Shown: piece by piece, positions 44,620 to 56,649 of the stretch
Layout: every line of letters starts with the position of its first letter
How positions within the stretch are numbered: position 1 is the stretch's first letter
Source: Yponomeuta sedellus
Taxonomy: Eukaryota; Arthropoda; Insecta; Lepidoptera; Yponomeutidae
Direction: 5' to 3'
Assembly (NCBI GenBank): GCA_934045075.1
Contig: OW203727.1
Location: 20,791,811 to 20,855,810 of the forward strand
Length of the DNA stretch: 64,000 bases
Translations under genes and position numbers: made by a program
Notes under the pieces: generated by a model
Seen by the model: the letters and a program-made list of their open reading frames with translations, nothing else
Told to the model about the DNA's origin: nothing
The model's database searches: none

Positions 44620-44880
44620 ACCACCCTACAGGACGTGTCTACACTCTTAGGTAAGGAAATATCTTTATGCCACACCTGGCAATAAAGTGGGTTTTTCCGC
44701 ACGCTGCGCGTACGGAAAAAGCCGCTTTCTGGCCAAGTGTAGACATAAAAAGATGTACACAACACGGGAGGTAATAAAGAAAGCTCTCGATCGCATATTT
44801 ACGTCCCTCGCTTGCAGCTCGGGCCGCAAACTTCTGCGATCTCGGCCTTTCTTTGTATTACCACCCTAGTTGTGTAATGT
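44620..44880. mobile_element. Element made of two adjacent imperfect hairpins
   Basis: Hairpin 1 (44658-44752): ctttatgccacacctggcaa ... gggtttttccgcac pairs with gtacggaaaaagc ... ggccaagtgtagacataaa. Hairpin 2 (44767-44870): gggaggtaataaagaaag pairs with ctttctttgtattaccaccc. Outer text suggests a nested non-autonomous element. Unassigned. Confidence 0.55.
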
Positions 44881-44884
44881 ACTA

Positions 44885-46050
44885 TTACGGATTTCTTTTT
44901 TAAACACTATAAAGTGTTCTCTATCTACATATCAGTCTTTTGGTCGACTGCAAAACTAAACGCAAACATAAAACACAAAAACGCTAGTTTTTAATACAGT
45001 TGCTCAAAAAGTGGCGTATAGCGTGCGGGATGGGGGCTATTACACACGCGTGCTTTTTTTTTACCTTTACCGCACTCGCACCTTTTCTTTCCCAACTGTC
45101 AAAATAATGTCTATTAAAAATAAAAACCAACCATGAAGTTTTTACTAAAAAAAATCATAGAAGTTTTTATGAGCTACTAATTTGTTTCAATATCAGATTT
45201 AATGATTTGATTGAATGAGTTAAGTTAGGTTTCATTTCATCTCATTCATTTTCATTTCATATCAATAAAAAAATTCTACTGAAGACTTGGCTGTATGGGC
45301 ATAGTTCCCTTTGCCTACTAGAATGGGTGAAGAAAAAAATCTCTGCTTATATTTTTTTACGGTTGGCGCCATTTTCCAAATATTTCTTCTTTATATCTTC
45401 TTCTTCTTTAAATTGCTTAGTTTTTTCGCAACTGTATTAAAAATAGTCGTTCAGTAGTACACGTGCGGAACCACAGAACATAAAAAAAGAGTAGAAGTCG
45501 TAAGTGGGCGGTGCCCGCGTGCCTCACATTAGCAATGTATTGCCTATGCGTAGTCGGTGACAGTTTTGTTGACTTCAGTTGCCGTGCGCTTCTAGTAAAG
45601 AAAAAATGGTGAAAACTTTCTTAAAATGCCTTGTTATGCTGTGTTAGAGAGCAAAAATAAAAGTTCGGGACCAAAATATACCGATCATGCCGTAACATTT
45701 CATCTGTTACACGTATTTCATTGTATTTTTAATTAAATTTGTAATGACATGAACACGGAAACCAATCCGAAAATGAGAAAGTGAAACCACCTTTATTTAC
45801 TGGTTAATAAAGTTAAATTTTCATCGAAGAAAGTGTACGTTCTCTAGAAATTTCTGTCAAAATTTGAATTCTACTTAATTACGGATGGGGGCACACATGA
45901 TAAAAATCTATCGATAATTAATTGTCTATGACTTCATATGAGTCATACATACTTAACGGTACTTAGGTATTGTAAATTCCAATTCGTCTAAGTAGGTAAA
46001 ATAATTATTGTTATTTTATACCTACTTCCTAAGTGCCTTTTCATATGCAT
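44885..46050. other. Gene-free stretch
   Basis: AT-rich. At 45626 a short ATG frame reads MPCYAVLESKNKSSGPKY then TDHAVTFH, vaguely like a THAP N-terminus with a missing Cys; not called as a gene. Confidence 0.4.
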
Positions 46051-46059
46051 CCGGTCGCC

Positions 46060-46175
46060 GTCCGGTCGCCGGGCCGGGTAAAGTAGTAATGTATGAGCTC
46101 CGGTCGCCGGCTGGTCGTTGTGCATGTGAAAACTGTCATTGGAGCTCATACATTACTTTTCATACAAGATATGAC
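46060..46175. repeat. Small inverted-repeat element with tccggtcgcc units
   Basis: taatgtatgagctcc (46088-46102) pairs with ggagctcatacatta near 46141-46155. Before it, tccggtcgccg is repeated three times. GC-rich against its flanks. Confidence 0.55.
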
Positions 46176-46294
46176 ATGAGCACAGCTAGATCGCAATAAA
46201 GTTTTTCATCACCAGTTTATCAGGGACTGAAATATTTAAGAAACTATCAAAGTAATTTTAATCTTACAGTTTAAATATTCCAACCGATATTCTA

Positions 46295-46411
46295 TCCGCA
46301 ACCGAGAGGTTGCGGGTTCGAATCCCAGCATGGGTGAAATTTTTAGCCTCTAAATAGGTTTTTAAAATTTGTTCCTTAGCACGGGTTAGTGCATTAAAAA
46401 TAAAAATAGTA
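46295..46411 (+). repeat. tRNA-derived SINE 3' part
   Basis: gagaggttgcgggttcgaat, ttagcctctaaataggtttt, then gcacgggttagtgcattaaa. Head truncated. Confidence 0.72.
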
Positions 46412-46604
46412 TAATCAAGTGAGTTTTCGTTTAGTTTTCCTAAGGAAACCGGATACGAAATTAAAATGGAAGGCAGCGATAAGAAGGCAAAATTGGTTCT
46501 CAACGAAGATGAGCACAACATATTCAGAGCATTTTCATGAACACTTTATAATAACTAAAAAAGGCGGAAGGTGGCACTTATGTGATGATGCAATACCAGT
46601 ATAG

Positions 46605-46805
46605 GGAAGAGCGGGTGATCGTGCTCTTCCACTATAAAGGGAAATTTCCCGCCAGGCAGATCGTATACCTGGGGACGGCCGGTCCGACTATTGTTAGTCG
46701 GACGTTATATTTATGGTATGTCATTGAAACACTTTGATTGAGCGATGCAGGAATGTTGGAGTTTGTAGTGCGCGCGCAGAGTTGACATGTGCTCGCCACA
46801 CCAGA
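46605..46805 (-). repeat. 200-bp interspersed repeat, copy 3
   Basis: gaagagcgggtgatcgtgct (terminal hairpin with gctcttcc), ggacggccggtccgactatt, ggaatgttggagtttgtagt, and gcgcgcagagttgacatgtg. The most complete of the three copies. Confidence 0.7.
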
Positions 46806-47605
46806 AAAAATGTGCTTCACTTCCAGGTTAGACTTTTGCGTATAAATGAAATTATATTAGTACAATCATCAATTAGTAGGTATTACGTATGAAACATGGC
46901 GTACAGATAGACAAAGATCTGAATTGAGTCGTAGAATAATATTTCCCGTGTTATAATTTCTAACGCCGGCGAAGCAGCGGGTTAAAGCTAGATAAGAGAT
47001 AACATTTTAAAATATTATGAAATGTACCACATTGTTTTATTTTTGCATCTATCCACCCTATTAGTATTAATTCTTTATTTCACAAAAGATAATGTAAAAA
47101 AGATGCATTTTCTACTAGTCAACCCGCAGGCAAAAAAGAAATAGCTAAAAATACTTCTGAGTACCAGTATTCGTATTCGGCTGTTGTATTAAACTGTTTG
47201 TATAATTTGTCGATAGGTTCTCTCTATCGACAAACTAGAACTCGCATTGTCCCATCCCAAACTGAGAATGTACTTGTTTTTCAATTTTGAACTTTATGTC
47301 TTACTAGGTAAAAGTTATTTTCGGTCCGACGCGGCGGTAGTTCCATCTAGTGTAGAGTAGCATTACTACAAAATGTCAACCTTAATTTCATCATTGTCAT
47401 TTGACTTTGATCATTGTTAACATTACAAAAAGGTGCATACTTTAATTGAAACTTTTATGATGTACACCTTTTCGGCATTGACTTTATTTACCAATGGCAG
47501 GTTGGCATTCGTAGTGTGCGTTTGGTTTGTAAGTATCAGTTCGGTTACACTGGTTTTCGTACTAATGTGTCATGTCGCTACTTCTACTCTTTTTTTATGT
47601 TCTGT

Positions 47606-47716
47606 GTGCGGAACCGTCATTGCAACTTGTTCCGACTGTCAACCCTCGCCTTCGGCTGCGCCTCGGCTCGGGTAGACATTTTGTCGGAACTCTTTGCAAT
47701 GACAGCCTTTCCGCAC
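47606..47716. repeat. Hairpin element with GC-rich loop
   Basis: gtgcggaaccgtcattgcaa pairs with ttgcaatgacagcctttccg, and further inside ttccgactgtc pairs roughly with gac...tcggaa. The loop cgccttcggctgcgcctcgg is GC-rich. Likely a structured non-autonomous element. Confidence 0.55.
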
Positions 47717-48049
47717 TTGTAATGAAATATTATACTAGGCTATTCCCGCCTACTTAGGCGTTGTTAGTTATTAAATTTTTCAGAGTTTTTCTACGATTTT
47801 GATCAGACGTGTATAATGTTCTAGTGATTAGAAATATATAACTATAATAAACGTCTAAACAAACACAAAACTTTGGTTGGCCTTTGCATCTACGTAATAT
47901 TGAATTATATCAGTTGTCTGACTTACAGTATCTCAAATTTGCGTTCCAATGATGAGTAGTTAATGCTCAGCAGTCGAGTTATTGTTTTTTTTAAACTTAT
48001 TTGTCGATTGTGTGCGTCTTGAAAAAAGCTGGTTGATATTAAATGTAGG

Positions 48050-48215
48050 CAATCTGACCTGGCGACCACGGACCGGAAGACGCAGCGTGAGCAGGCTCTC
48101 CACCAAATGGTCTGAAGGGGAGTAGAGAGAGGGGAGACGGGCACAAGGCCGGAAAGCCTGGAAAATGATGAGGGAGGCCTATGCCCTGCCGTGGGCCTCA
48201 AATGGCTGATGATGA
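48050..48215 (+). repeat. RTE-like 3' terminus with (gat)n end
   Basis: Ends gggaggcctatgccctgccg, tgggcctcaaatggc, then gatgatgatgatga. The short tandem end and the 'AWKMMREAYALPWA'-like reading suggest an RTE or related LINE tail. Confidence 0.55.
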
Positions 48216-48219
48216 TGAT

Positions 48220-49695
48220 GAATCTAACTAGCTCTGAGATAACAGCATCTTATCAGCAATCGGTAAGTAAGTCATAGAAGCAGCGTTATAACGGTCGGTT
48301 TACATTCTCATATAACAATAGTATTATTATTTTACAAAATCACGATCCTGTGAAACACTCCTTAAATACAGTTTAAATAAAAGTGGTAGAAGCCTTTTGC
48401 CGCAGATTATTTTGAACTACATTTGAAGAATGTTTTAAGGAAACATGTTGTTATAAAATTATAGTTTTATATATGCAAACATAATTCCTTTTAAACACTC
48501 TACAGATGCAGTTCAAATAGTCTGTTGTAAAGGGTCATTTCCACGGAACCGCCTTCGAAGAGTATTTTAGAGGAATTGTGTTTTCATAAGTAAAACTGTG
48601 AGAAACTAATGGTTACCCATACCTACGTTTAGAAAGCTCTTTAAAACACAATTTTAATATTAATCATTATTAAATTGCGTATAACTTTTTAGTTCTCGTA
48701 ACCTTCCTGGCAGTCTATATATTTTAATAATCATTGACTCCACTGTACAGCCAACTATTAGCACGGTGTAAACAAACAAAGCACCTGCACATAAGTGCCA
48801 AATTCTGCCGAAATTCGGTGGAAACGAACTCAATGTAGCCCGTAATGCGGTGGACCTAACGGACTGTGTGGAAGTTAGGGTTGCAATCAAATTAAGCTCC
48901 CTCTGTAGACAAGGGGTTAGCATGTCCTCTAGACAAAGTAGTAGCGACCTTATTAGGTTTTTGGTGGAATTATCTGAAACTGTCTCTGTTACTTATTATT
49001 TTTGAAGAAAATTAGGTACCCTGGATATGGACCTAAGGGGCACGGGAGACATTTTGGCTTTAGGGGCCTGGTATACGCAAACCATCAAGTCAATCGATAA
49101 CGTCATTTAATAGACAATAGATTTTCAGACAGGTTATAGTTGGTTGTTAGGTTCATATGTCTGAAAACCGGAAAATTTCATCGAGACGCGACTGCGGCAA
49201 ATGATGACGAATTGCTCTAATCTAAGGGCTTCACAAACACCCGTGAGAGACCCTTCTAATTATTAGAATTAGCGACACGCGTGGGATGTGAATGGAACTA
49301 TGAATGCTTGCATTTGACTCCACAGTTGAATTTCTAGCGTTTTACTCTCAATCGAATTCCCGGACTGCCCATCATCATCATCCTCATTAAGTTTAAGAGT
49401 CAATTTTTTTAAGTATTATTTTGTAGGGGCCTACTACGGTCATAGGTCTTTCACAGTTCACAGTTTATATCCAGTTGGTACGTCAAAATATCAACCATCT
49501 CTTCTTCATGACCAATTAAAGCGGGACAAATGTTATAGGTACTTAGTGTTTGTTTGATAAAATAAAACTGCCTTACTCTACAATTATGAAGGTTTCATGC
49601 CTTTTATGTAAACATTATAGAACATGAGAAATGAGCCAACGCACCAAAGATCTTAGGTGATTCACATTGTCCTTTAAATAAGATTAGCAATTTGA
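48220..49695. other. Gene-free stretch before the Tigger element
   Basis: No protein recognised and no sharp repeat ends. Confidence 0.4.
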
Positions 49696-49698
49696 ATT

Positions 49699-52261
49699 TG
49701 GAGATGTAGGTAATGGGAGTCACTTAAGCGGGAATTGAAATAAAACCAAAACTTTGAGTTAAATATTTATTGCTTAAGCCCTATTATAAACTTTAGTTAT
49801 TTGACTATTAATTGAGATCACCTTGAATCACTTTGGCTTAATACTTTAGGAACTATAATCATATTAAAAAAAAGTAGGTTTGATCACCATTGTCCACTCA
49901 GGTTGGCAATGGTGATCATTATGTTGACAATGGTGGTCAACACAAATCGCACACATAATTGCAGGCTGAGTCCCACCCAGTGCAATCTGAATGAGCCCAA
50001 AGCCCACAAGAAGTGCACCGAAACCACATTTCATTATCTCGCCCGAACTCGCCGCATACAAGACACTGGTTGCCAGGGTCTTCTGCATCGTCGTCTTCGT
50101 CGTCCTGACACAAGTCATCAGTATTCACATCTGACGCCGAAGTATCGTTCGACTCCTGCAGAATTTGCTTCTTTACTTTCTCAGGACCCACCTTCAGTGG
50201 CTTGCTTTTCTTTCCTACGCCTTTTCCTTTTCCTTTCACAGCTTTAGCCTTCTTTTTGTTTTCTTTTTCGACTAGGGCGTCTTTCATTGGTGTTGCTGTT
50301 AAAATCGTTGCATGCTGCTTTTGTCTTCCCAGTCGTGTCTTGAGGACAGGTGTTTTTTTAGGCATCTGGATGAAGTCCTGAACTCTTGGCCGGTTCTCAG
50401 ATGATGCTGACGTATTGATTTGAGATGTTAATGCAACCGCTCGTTCAGGAGTTATTGGATACAGTTGTCTGGATGTGCTTGGCATAGGACTTTGACGTTC
50501 AATCTCAACAGTAGCTGTTGGTGCTGAGATGGGGTCAACAACTCCAGCAACTCCTACTGAAATAGAATGTGCAGTATCTTCAATAACGACAGGTTCTGAT
50601 TGAAGGATTTCAGCAGCTAAGAAGTCTTCTTCTGAAAACACATCGGGATTTAAGGGGAATATTCCAGTTGCCTTGAAACCAGCTTCGCCTTTGCTCACAG
50701 ACGCAACACTCGAGTATGCTTTTTTGACCAAGGATGCCACATCATAAGGCGTTATCTTTTCTGCGAGATGACTCTTCATGAAAAGATCGCATTCTCTTCT
50801 GTAAGCTGCTTTAAATGGCCCAAAAAAGGTCACATCTAAAGGCTGCATGCGGTGAGATGTGTGGGGCGGTAGGGACAGCATGTGAATGTGGTTTTTCTTG
50901 CAATGCTCATGGACGGCCAAAGAAATATGGCTTGCATGATTATCCAGGATCAACAGGACCGGTTCTTCTACAGAAGGTTTGGCATGCTGGGTAAAGTGTT
51001 GGAGCCATTCAAAAAAAAGTTCCCCATTGATCCAGCCATTGTCTGAGCATTTATAAATAGCTCCTGTCGGGCCATCCTTTTCAAGAGTCGGGGTCATTCT
51101 CTTTCTCGGGAAAATAAACATTGGGGGAATGAATCCACCAGCAGCACTCATAGTGCACAGTAAAGTGATATTCTTTCCTCTCTCCCAGCTGGTTATGGAA
51201 CCCACTCTCTTCTGTCCTTTTGCAGCCAATATTTTTCCTGGGTCCTGAACGGTAGAAATCCCCGTTTCATCGCAGTTGTAGATGTTCTTTGGCAGAAATT
51301 TGTTTTTTTCCATTAGATCTTCTAGCAGCTTGTAGAATCGCTGAACTTCCGTTTTTTTAAAGGCTGTTACCCTGTTGATACTAGTAGCTTCAGGCTTTCT
51401 CACAGAAATATTATTCCTGCTAATAAATCCCTCGAGCCAAACACGTCCAGCCATTCTTGAAAACTTGTTGAAGTTATGTTTCAGCTGCAATGTTTCAGCA
51501 TATTCAAATGCCACTTTTCTAATTTGGTTTGCGGTGCACCCATAGAAAACATTGGCCATTTTTTTTATAGTAACAGCGAATTCTTCTTCTATCTCAGGCG
51601 TGAAGACGGCAGTACGTCCAAGACGTGGTTCTTTAACAGTTTTTTTCACGTATCTTTTCTGGAGACTTGAAAATGGGATATTCATAGTTTTCGCGGCTTT
51701 TCTTATTGAATAACCTTGTTTGTCGATGAGCTCCACGGCCTTTTTCAGATTGGCTATAAACCAGTTAGCCTTACTTGTTTTTCTAGGACGAACCTTTGGC
51801 ATCTACAAACAATAAATAAGATTGTTTCATCGAAGTTAGGTAATGTTGGCAATGGGGGCCAATGTAGGCAGTGGGAGTCACCTGATTCCGATTGCCTACA
51901 TCGGCGTAATCGAGGAACAAACAATCCTGACAGAAAAGTTAAAGTTATATTGGCAAACTGAGTTTGAAATCGCGGTCTTTAATGCTATGGTCATAACATA
52001 TCACAAGCATAACATGAAACACCAATTAGTTTGGTCCTTACCTTCGGATTAGTCCACTCGAAAAATTAGATCAGAAGCGCGCGAAAACTTCTTACGTCTG
52101 TTACTCTCTAGCGCGTGGCGCGGACTGAGTGCGCTGTCAGCCGTGCGCCTTACCGGCACACAGCTAGCGTGTGTCATCATTGAAACCGCCCTCTCGCGTA
52201 CGGTTTTTGAATTATTGGCGTGATCACCATTGCCAACTGACTCCAATTGCCTACATCTCCC
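49699..52261 (-). mobile_element. pogo/Tigger-type DNA transposon, apparently complete
   Basis: The left end ggagatgtaggtaatgggag and the inverse of the right end, ggagatgtaggcaattggag (52242-52261 on the plus strand), form imperfect terminal repeats of about 23 bp. Related subterminal words recur inside: aatgtaggcagtgggagtca at 51862, and ggcaatggtgatca / tgatcaccattg near 49869, 49901 and 52219. The span is about 2.56 kb around one intact transposase gene. The exact ends and a TA duplication could not be settled. Confidence 0.75.
49937..51802 (-). CDS. pogo/Tigger transposase with a C-terminal PHD finger
   Basis: 621 codons, uninterrupted. Residues about 10-55 form a Psq/CENP-B-type helix-turn-helix (YSIRKAAKTMNIPFSSLQKR). 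A second DNA-binding region (HTH_CENPB-like) spans about 65-140. The DDE catalytic core has D178 (NCDETG), D287 (LLILDNHASH) and D323 (MQPLDVTF), a DD35D spacing typical of pogo. A basic, Lys-rich linker precedes a PHD-type zinc finger at 580-621 (CLVC...CTSC...HSDC...CDLC). The transposase would cut and rejoin the element in the nucleus. The full frame suggests recent activity. The start is the ATG at 51802, near the right subterminal repeats. Confidence 0.92.
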   Translation of the reverse strand: MPKVRPRKTSKANWFIANLKKAVELIDKQGYSIRKAAKTMNIPFSSLQKRYVKKTVKEPRLGRTAVFTPEIEEEFAVTIKKMANVFYGCTANQIRKVAFEYAETLQLKHNFNKFSRMAGRVWLEGFISRNNISVRKPEATSINRVTAFKKTEVQRFYKLLEDLMEKNKFLPKNIYNCDETGISTVQDPGKILAAKGQKRVGSITSWERGKNITLLCTMSAAGGFIPPMFIFPRKRMTPTLEKDGPTGAIYKCSDNGWINGELFFEWLQHFTQHAKPSVEEPVLLILDNHASHISLAVHEHCKKNHIHMLSLPPHTSHRMQPLDVTFFGPFKAAYRRECDLFMKSHLAEKITPYDVASLVKKAYSSVASVSKGEAGFKATGIFPLNPDVFSEEDFLAAEILQSEPVVIEDTAHSISVGVAGVVDPISAPTATVEIERQSPMPSTSRQLYPITPERAVALTSQINTSASSENRPRVQDFIQMPKKTPVLKTRLGRQKQHATILTATPMKDALVEKENKKKAKAVKGKGKGVGKKSKPLKVGPEKVKKQILQESNDTSASDVNTDDLCQDDEDDDAEDPGNQCLVCGEFGRDNEMWFRCTSCGLWAHSDCTGWDSACNYVCDLC

Positions 52262-52333
52262 AGTGTGCCGGCCGTAGAGTCTAATACCTACTTACATAGT
52301 TTGTCAATAGAATGGTATAAGCACGACGATAGG

Positions 52334-52549
52334 TTATTATTTGCCTCAATTTGGTAGTCTACAAAGCAATAGCAGTACAATGTCATTCCATTGGTTTAAT
52401 CCGCGCAAATTAAATAGGCATTTCTCGCGAAGAATATCGAATCGCGCGAGGCGCCGAGTTACTAGACTACCAATAGTATAAGTGAAACTATTATTACCGT
52501 ACCAATATGACTCTATTGAAAAACTATGCATTTTAGAGACTACCCCCCT
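52334..52549 (-). repeat. Unclassified repeat, copy 2 of 2
   Basis: Inverse of 31252-31496: ttatttgcctcaatttggta ... gcattttagagactaccccc. Interiors share gcgccgagtta / taactcggcgcc and gaatatcga/tcgatcttc-like words. Confidence 0.6.
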
Positions 52550-52599
52550 GGTCAGTGACCAGTGTTGGTCGCATGTGAAGAACCGATACCTATTCGATA

Positions 52600-52735
52600 G
52601 GTTATATTAATAAGGTTCTCGATTTGAGACCACGAACTGACAAGCATAGGACGCCACTATTCACTAGCTCGATTGACCGACGATCTGAGAAAGATTTCTG
52701 GCAGCAGCTGAATCGGGATAGCGGATGACAGTTAG
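52600..52735 (+). pseudogene. RTE ORF C-terminal remnant
   Basis: gagaccacgaactgacaagc, gacgccactattcactagct, gattgaccgacgatctgaga aligns in order with 'RPRTDKxR...LTDDLRK' of RTE-type ORF ends. Broken by frameshifts. Confidence 0.5.
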
Positions 52736-53159
52736 TGGGGGGTCATTGAGGACTTGACCTGCAACACGGGCTAATTGATTATAATTCCCATTTTTAAAGC
52801 GCTACAAATCATAGGTGGAGTTGAGCCTAAGTCATGTTGAGCCCTTGAACATTCGTCTAATTTTCCGGTAGAGTCTGCTGGGAGCCGGAACTCCGTCGTT
52901 AGGACGTGGTTAGATTCACGGGCTAGGGAAAATGATATTTGTTACGACTTTAATAGACGTCATTATGTGGTCTGATTGTGAAAGCTCGTGTGCTCCAATA
53001 TATGTTAAGCTCCAATACAGCGTGAATGGGAAGCAATGGTTAAGAAGTTCCGGCAGGAGTGTTGTGTTTTTTTTGGTAAATTTTGGTTCTAACTAAGCCA
53101 ATTGGATGTGGGCTGTCAATTCTTAATTTTAAACAGTCAATTTCATTATAAAACAGTTT

Positions 53160-53400
53160 TAGTATTTTCTAAGGTTAACACGAGCACTAGACATAATTAA
53201 AACTGTTTCTATACGGATTTATGCTAGTTTATTAAATTTTTACAATTTTCCAACGTTTCGGCACTTTTACAGGTGCCGTGGTCTCGGATGACTGAGGTGG
53301 TAGGCGTCTTTTTGAAAGCATTAACTGTTAGTTTACTACCCTCGGCAAAAATTACAAAAGTTAATTATGAAGTTACGTTCCAAAATAGGTAAGTCAATTA
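53160..53400 (+). repeat. Single-arm relative of the 5955-6374 foldback
   Basis: agtattttctaaggttaaca, gtttcggcacttttacaggt, agtttactaccctcggcaaa, agttacgttccaaaatagg: the same arm as at 5995-6158 plus the loop, without the second arm. Confidence 0.75.
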
Positions 53401-53562
53401 TTTTATATAAAGTCAACAATATTGATTATTAGTAATTGAAGTTAAAAAAATAAATTTATAAACCCAATTATTTTACATGAACTAAAAATATTGATTATTA
53501 ATTGAAATTAAGTGCATGAGACCCTTTTGCTAAAAATGTGACTGTAGAGTTAATTTTAATTG

Positions 53563-53850
53563 CAGGATGGGTGACCGTCCCGTAACTACCGCTAGTGACA
53601 TTTTGTCGAGCGCTTTCGTGCTTCGCAAGGCACGTTAAGCCGTTGGTGCCGGCTGTCATGTAATGGCAGTCGTTAAGTCATGTCAGCGAGGCCTCACATG
53701 GGCGGCTTGATAACTTCTGACGGTAAGGCCCGCCACAGTCTTACAATCCTCCACCAACCCGGACTTGGCCCCCGTGGTGGAGTATGGCCTAACCTTCCTG
53801 CGATGCAGGAAGAGACCCGTACCTGCCCCAGCAGTGAGGACCAACAAGGG
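53563..53850 (+). repeat. 5S-like SINE, starts inside the head
   Basis: Begins ggatgggtgaccgtcccgta (the box C part of the head), then cgtgcttcgcaaggcacgtt, ggcggcttgataacttctga and the tail cagtgaggaccaacaagggt. 5' truncated. Confidence 0.75.
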
Positions 53851-54594
53851 TTGCTATCGAAAAAATACGGTCAATGCGTGGTCAATATGTGTGGTGCAAC
53901 CAATTTTAAAACTCAAACATTTTTAAATACTAACTTTGGATTTTGCATCTACGTAATGAGATGATTATTTTATACAGCGTCCAGCTGCACCTCCATTCAC
54001 ACTAGATGGGTGAAGGGACCACTTGGACGCTGCAGTGAGTGGGACATTGTTTTTAGATGGAGTAGGCTTTAGACGAAGTGAACTTGCCCTTCATCTACAC
54101 CGTCTTAACAGCTTATCGGCCTACCACACAGGAAAGACATGTCAATACGGGCGCAGCCATCCAACCCGCGGGTTTCCTCACAATATTTTTCTTTACAGCG
54201 TGTGGTATTGCTACTAAAAATTTGCAGATATACGTAACTCTGAGGTCTTATGTACATGCGCGCACTGAGAATCGAACCTGGGTCTTCCGAGTCCATTGCT
54301 AGGGCTTGTATTACTAACTTCAGCTTTACTAACGCTTGACGACGACGTGAGATTATGTATGTAAATATGTACATTTAAAAGAAGTTTAATACATTATGTT
54401 GAAATTTAGCTTCTTAACTCCAAATCTTTCTTACAAATAGCTATTGCCATTATTGTGGTATGCCGTGGCATCCCGAGTTACTTTTAATGGCGTAAAAATA
54501 ATTATTCTCTTTTCCAGAGTTTTAAACCTGAATCAACATAAACAGTTAACATTTAAAAAACAATAAACCGACGTCGAAATTAAATTGTACCTTC

Positions 54595-54915
54595 ATCATC
54601 ATCATCAATCCATTATGTCGCCACCGAAGGCCACGGGTCTCTTCCGTGAGGATGGTATAGGCCATACTCCACCACGGGGGCCAAGTCCGGATTGGTGGAG
54701 GTTTGCAAAACACTAGTGGCTGGTCTTACTGTCAGAAGTTTCCAAGCCGCCCTAAGGCCTCTGACAGCCATCTATCGACCTCTTTCGTGCCTTGCAAAGC
54801 ATGGAACCGCTAGGAAAAAATCCACTAGTTAGTCATAGACGGTCACCCATCCATGCACTCAACGCGCCCTATATTGCTTAACCCTCACGATCATTTAAAA
54901 TCATCAGGGAGCCAG
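54595..54915 (-). repeat. Diverged 5S-like SINE
   Basis: atcatcaatccattatgtcg, ccatactccaccacgggggc, gtcagaagtttccaagccgc. The head is decayed (aacgcgccctatattgctta). Same subtype as 31498. Confidence 0.65.
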
Positions 54916-54919
54916 GGCC

Positions 54920-56395
54920 TTACTGTACCTCATAGTCGTACCTTATTGTACCTCAAATTGCCAAATTAGCGGCAGGATTCAAATGTCAGGTTTCAAGCTC
55001 TATTCCTTAAAATATAGGTATTTTGCCATTATTGCTCAAATTTATTGTTCGAGTCTTCATTTTGCTGAATTTAAGGCCTCAAAACCAAAACAAAAGTTAA
55101 CATTCAAAAACTGTTAAAATTTTGGACCAAGAAAAGACATTTTTAGCGGGAATGCATTGAAGTTGTAGGTTATTGGAACGAGGTTTTAGTTCCTAAAAAT
55201 AGCTATTGCCAATTTAATTTTTTGAGTTACCGTATAATCCAACATATTTCAGAGAGGTAAATACAATTTTCGGGGTAATTTTTCCGAGGTTTTAAGATGT
55301 AAAACTTGTGCTGGTTTGTTTCCTCCATAACTTCACACGATTTTCATGATTGCCCACCTTCCTTGTATCGCTTTTATATGACACGTAAATAAAAAAAATC
55401 ATAATATTTCAGATACTTAAAAAGTACAAACAAATTTCACTAGGCTCCAAGTTTTGGGTTGTAATACTTTATTTGTTCATGAAACGTGTCAAAGCACTAT
55501 TTGGTCCAGCTTGTCATACGATGTCACACTTTATTGACCCCCTTCCTCCACCCTCCCTCAACCTAAGACGTATTTTTGTTTTTTTTACTGTTTAGTCAAT
55601 GTCTTCTAAGTAATCCTCTATTCTGTTGAGCTAAGTTTATCAGGAGATACATAAGAACTAATTGCCATAAACACTACCCCTCTCATTTTACAAAAGTCGG
55701 CTCGAAATACTTGAAAACCGTCCAAAGGTAAGTAAGACGCGACTCAGCACCGCACTCGTTGCAGATTAACAATATTTATAGGCTCTCTGTGGCTAAGCTG
55801 AAACGTTTCCGGGAATTTTCCAGCTCGAACGTTGAAGGTCAGAAGGTTCGCTGCTATCTCAAGCGAGGACATTTTCTACGTTAGTGAATACGTTTTATTT
55901 GGTCTACTTGATTTAATTATTTATTCTATGTTTGTACATCTAACTCCCTCTCCAATAGCTCAATCCATCCAAAGGTTGGAAGAGATCACTTTTAGCGATA
56001 GGACCGCCATCTGTGTAGCCCTGCCCATGTATCTAAATAGGTACCAACAGTAAAATTACGTTCACAGTAATGTACATATACACTTTCGTATGTTGCCAAT
56101 AGGTTTTCACTATTTATTACTCTTATAATCTTCAAAACCAAATTGTCTGAAAATGCATTTTCGATCAATCGATCGCCAGAACATCGATCTCCGTTGGTAC
56201 CTACCACAAGAAGAAGCAGAAGAATCAACATTCTTGATAAGAATAGGTAGGAACCTACTATCGACTATATTATCTTTTCGTTTCATTTCATAAGTAAAAA
56301 GTTCTACAATTAATTAAACTGGTAAGCAGGAGATGAACAGTTGCTAGTTTACTGTGGTCGCCACACTAAGTGAAACCTGTATTGTGGTAGCCTTT
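54920..56395. other. Gene-free stretch
   Basis: AT-rich with short unrecognised ORFs. 55470-55560 (tttattgacccccttcctcc) looks like part of a retroelement but could not be placed. Confidence 0.4.
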
Positions 56396-56640
56396 TACAT
56401 GCTCACCATCATCATTATCACCGCTGCCCAATGCTGGGTACAGACATTCTCCCCCAAATTCCATCCCTCAAGATCTCTTGCCAGTCGCATCCATCCAACG
56501 ACATCGTCCGACCAACGGGCCACTGGTCTGCCCACTGACCGTCTTCCTGTCTTCGGATGCTACTCTGTGATTGCCTTGGTGCACCGGCCGTCTTCCCGCC
56601 TCGCAGGGGACGACGGAAGGTCTTGACGGTCCGCCTTCTA
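56395..56640. pseudogene. Retroelement coding remnant
   Basis: ccgctgcccaatgctgggta, gcatccatccaacgacatcg, gccactggtctgcccactga: GC-rich text of the type found near the 3' end of Lepidoptera LINE ORFs. No frame stays open. Clade uncertain. Confidence 0.45.
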
Positions 56641-56649
56641 CATCTCCTT

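Noticed and set aside
45626..45710. THAP-domain gene start
   Set aside because: One expected Cys is replaced, the frame is short, and no downstream exon was found.
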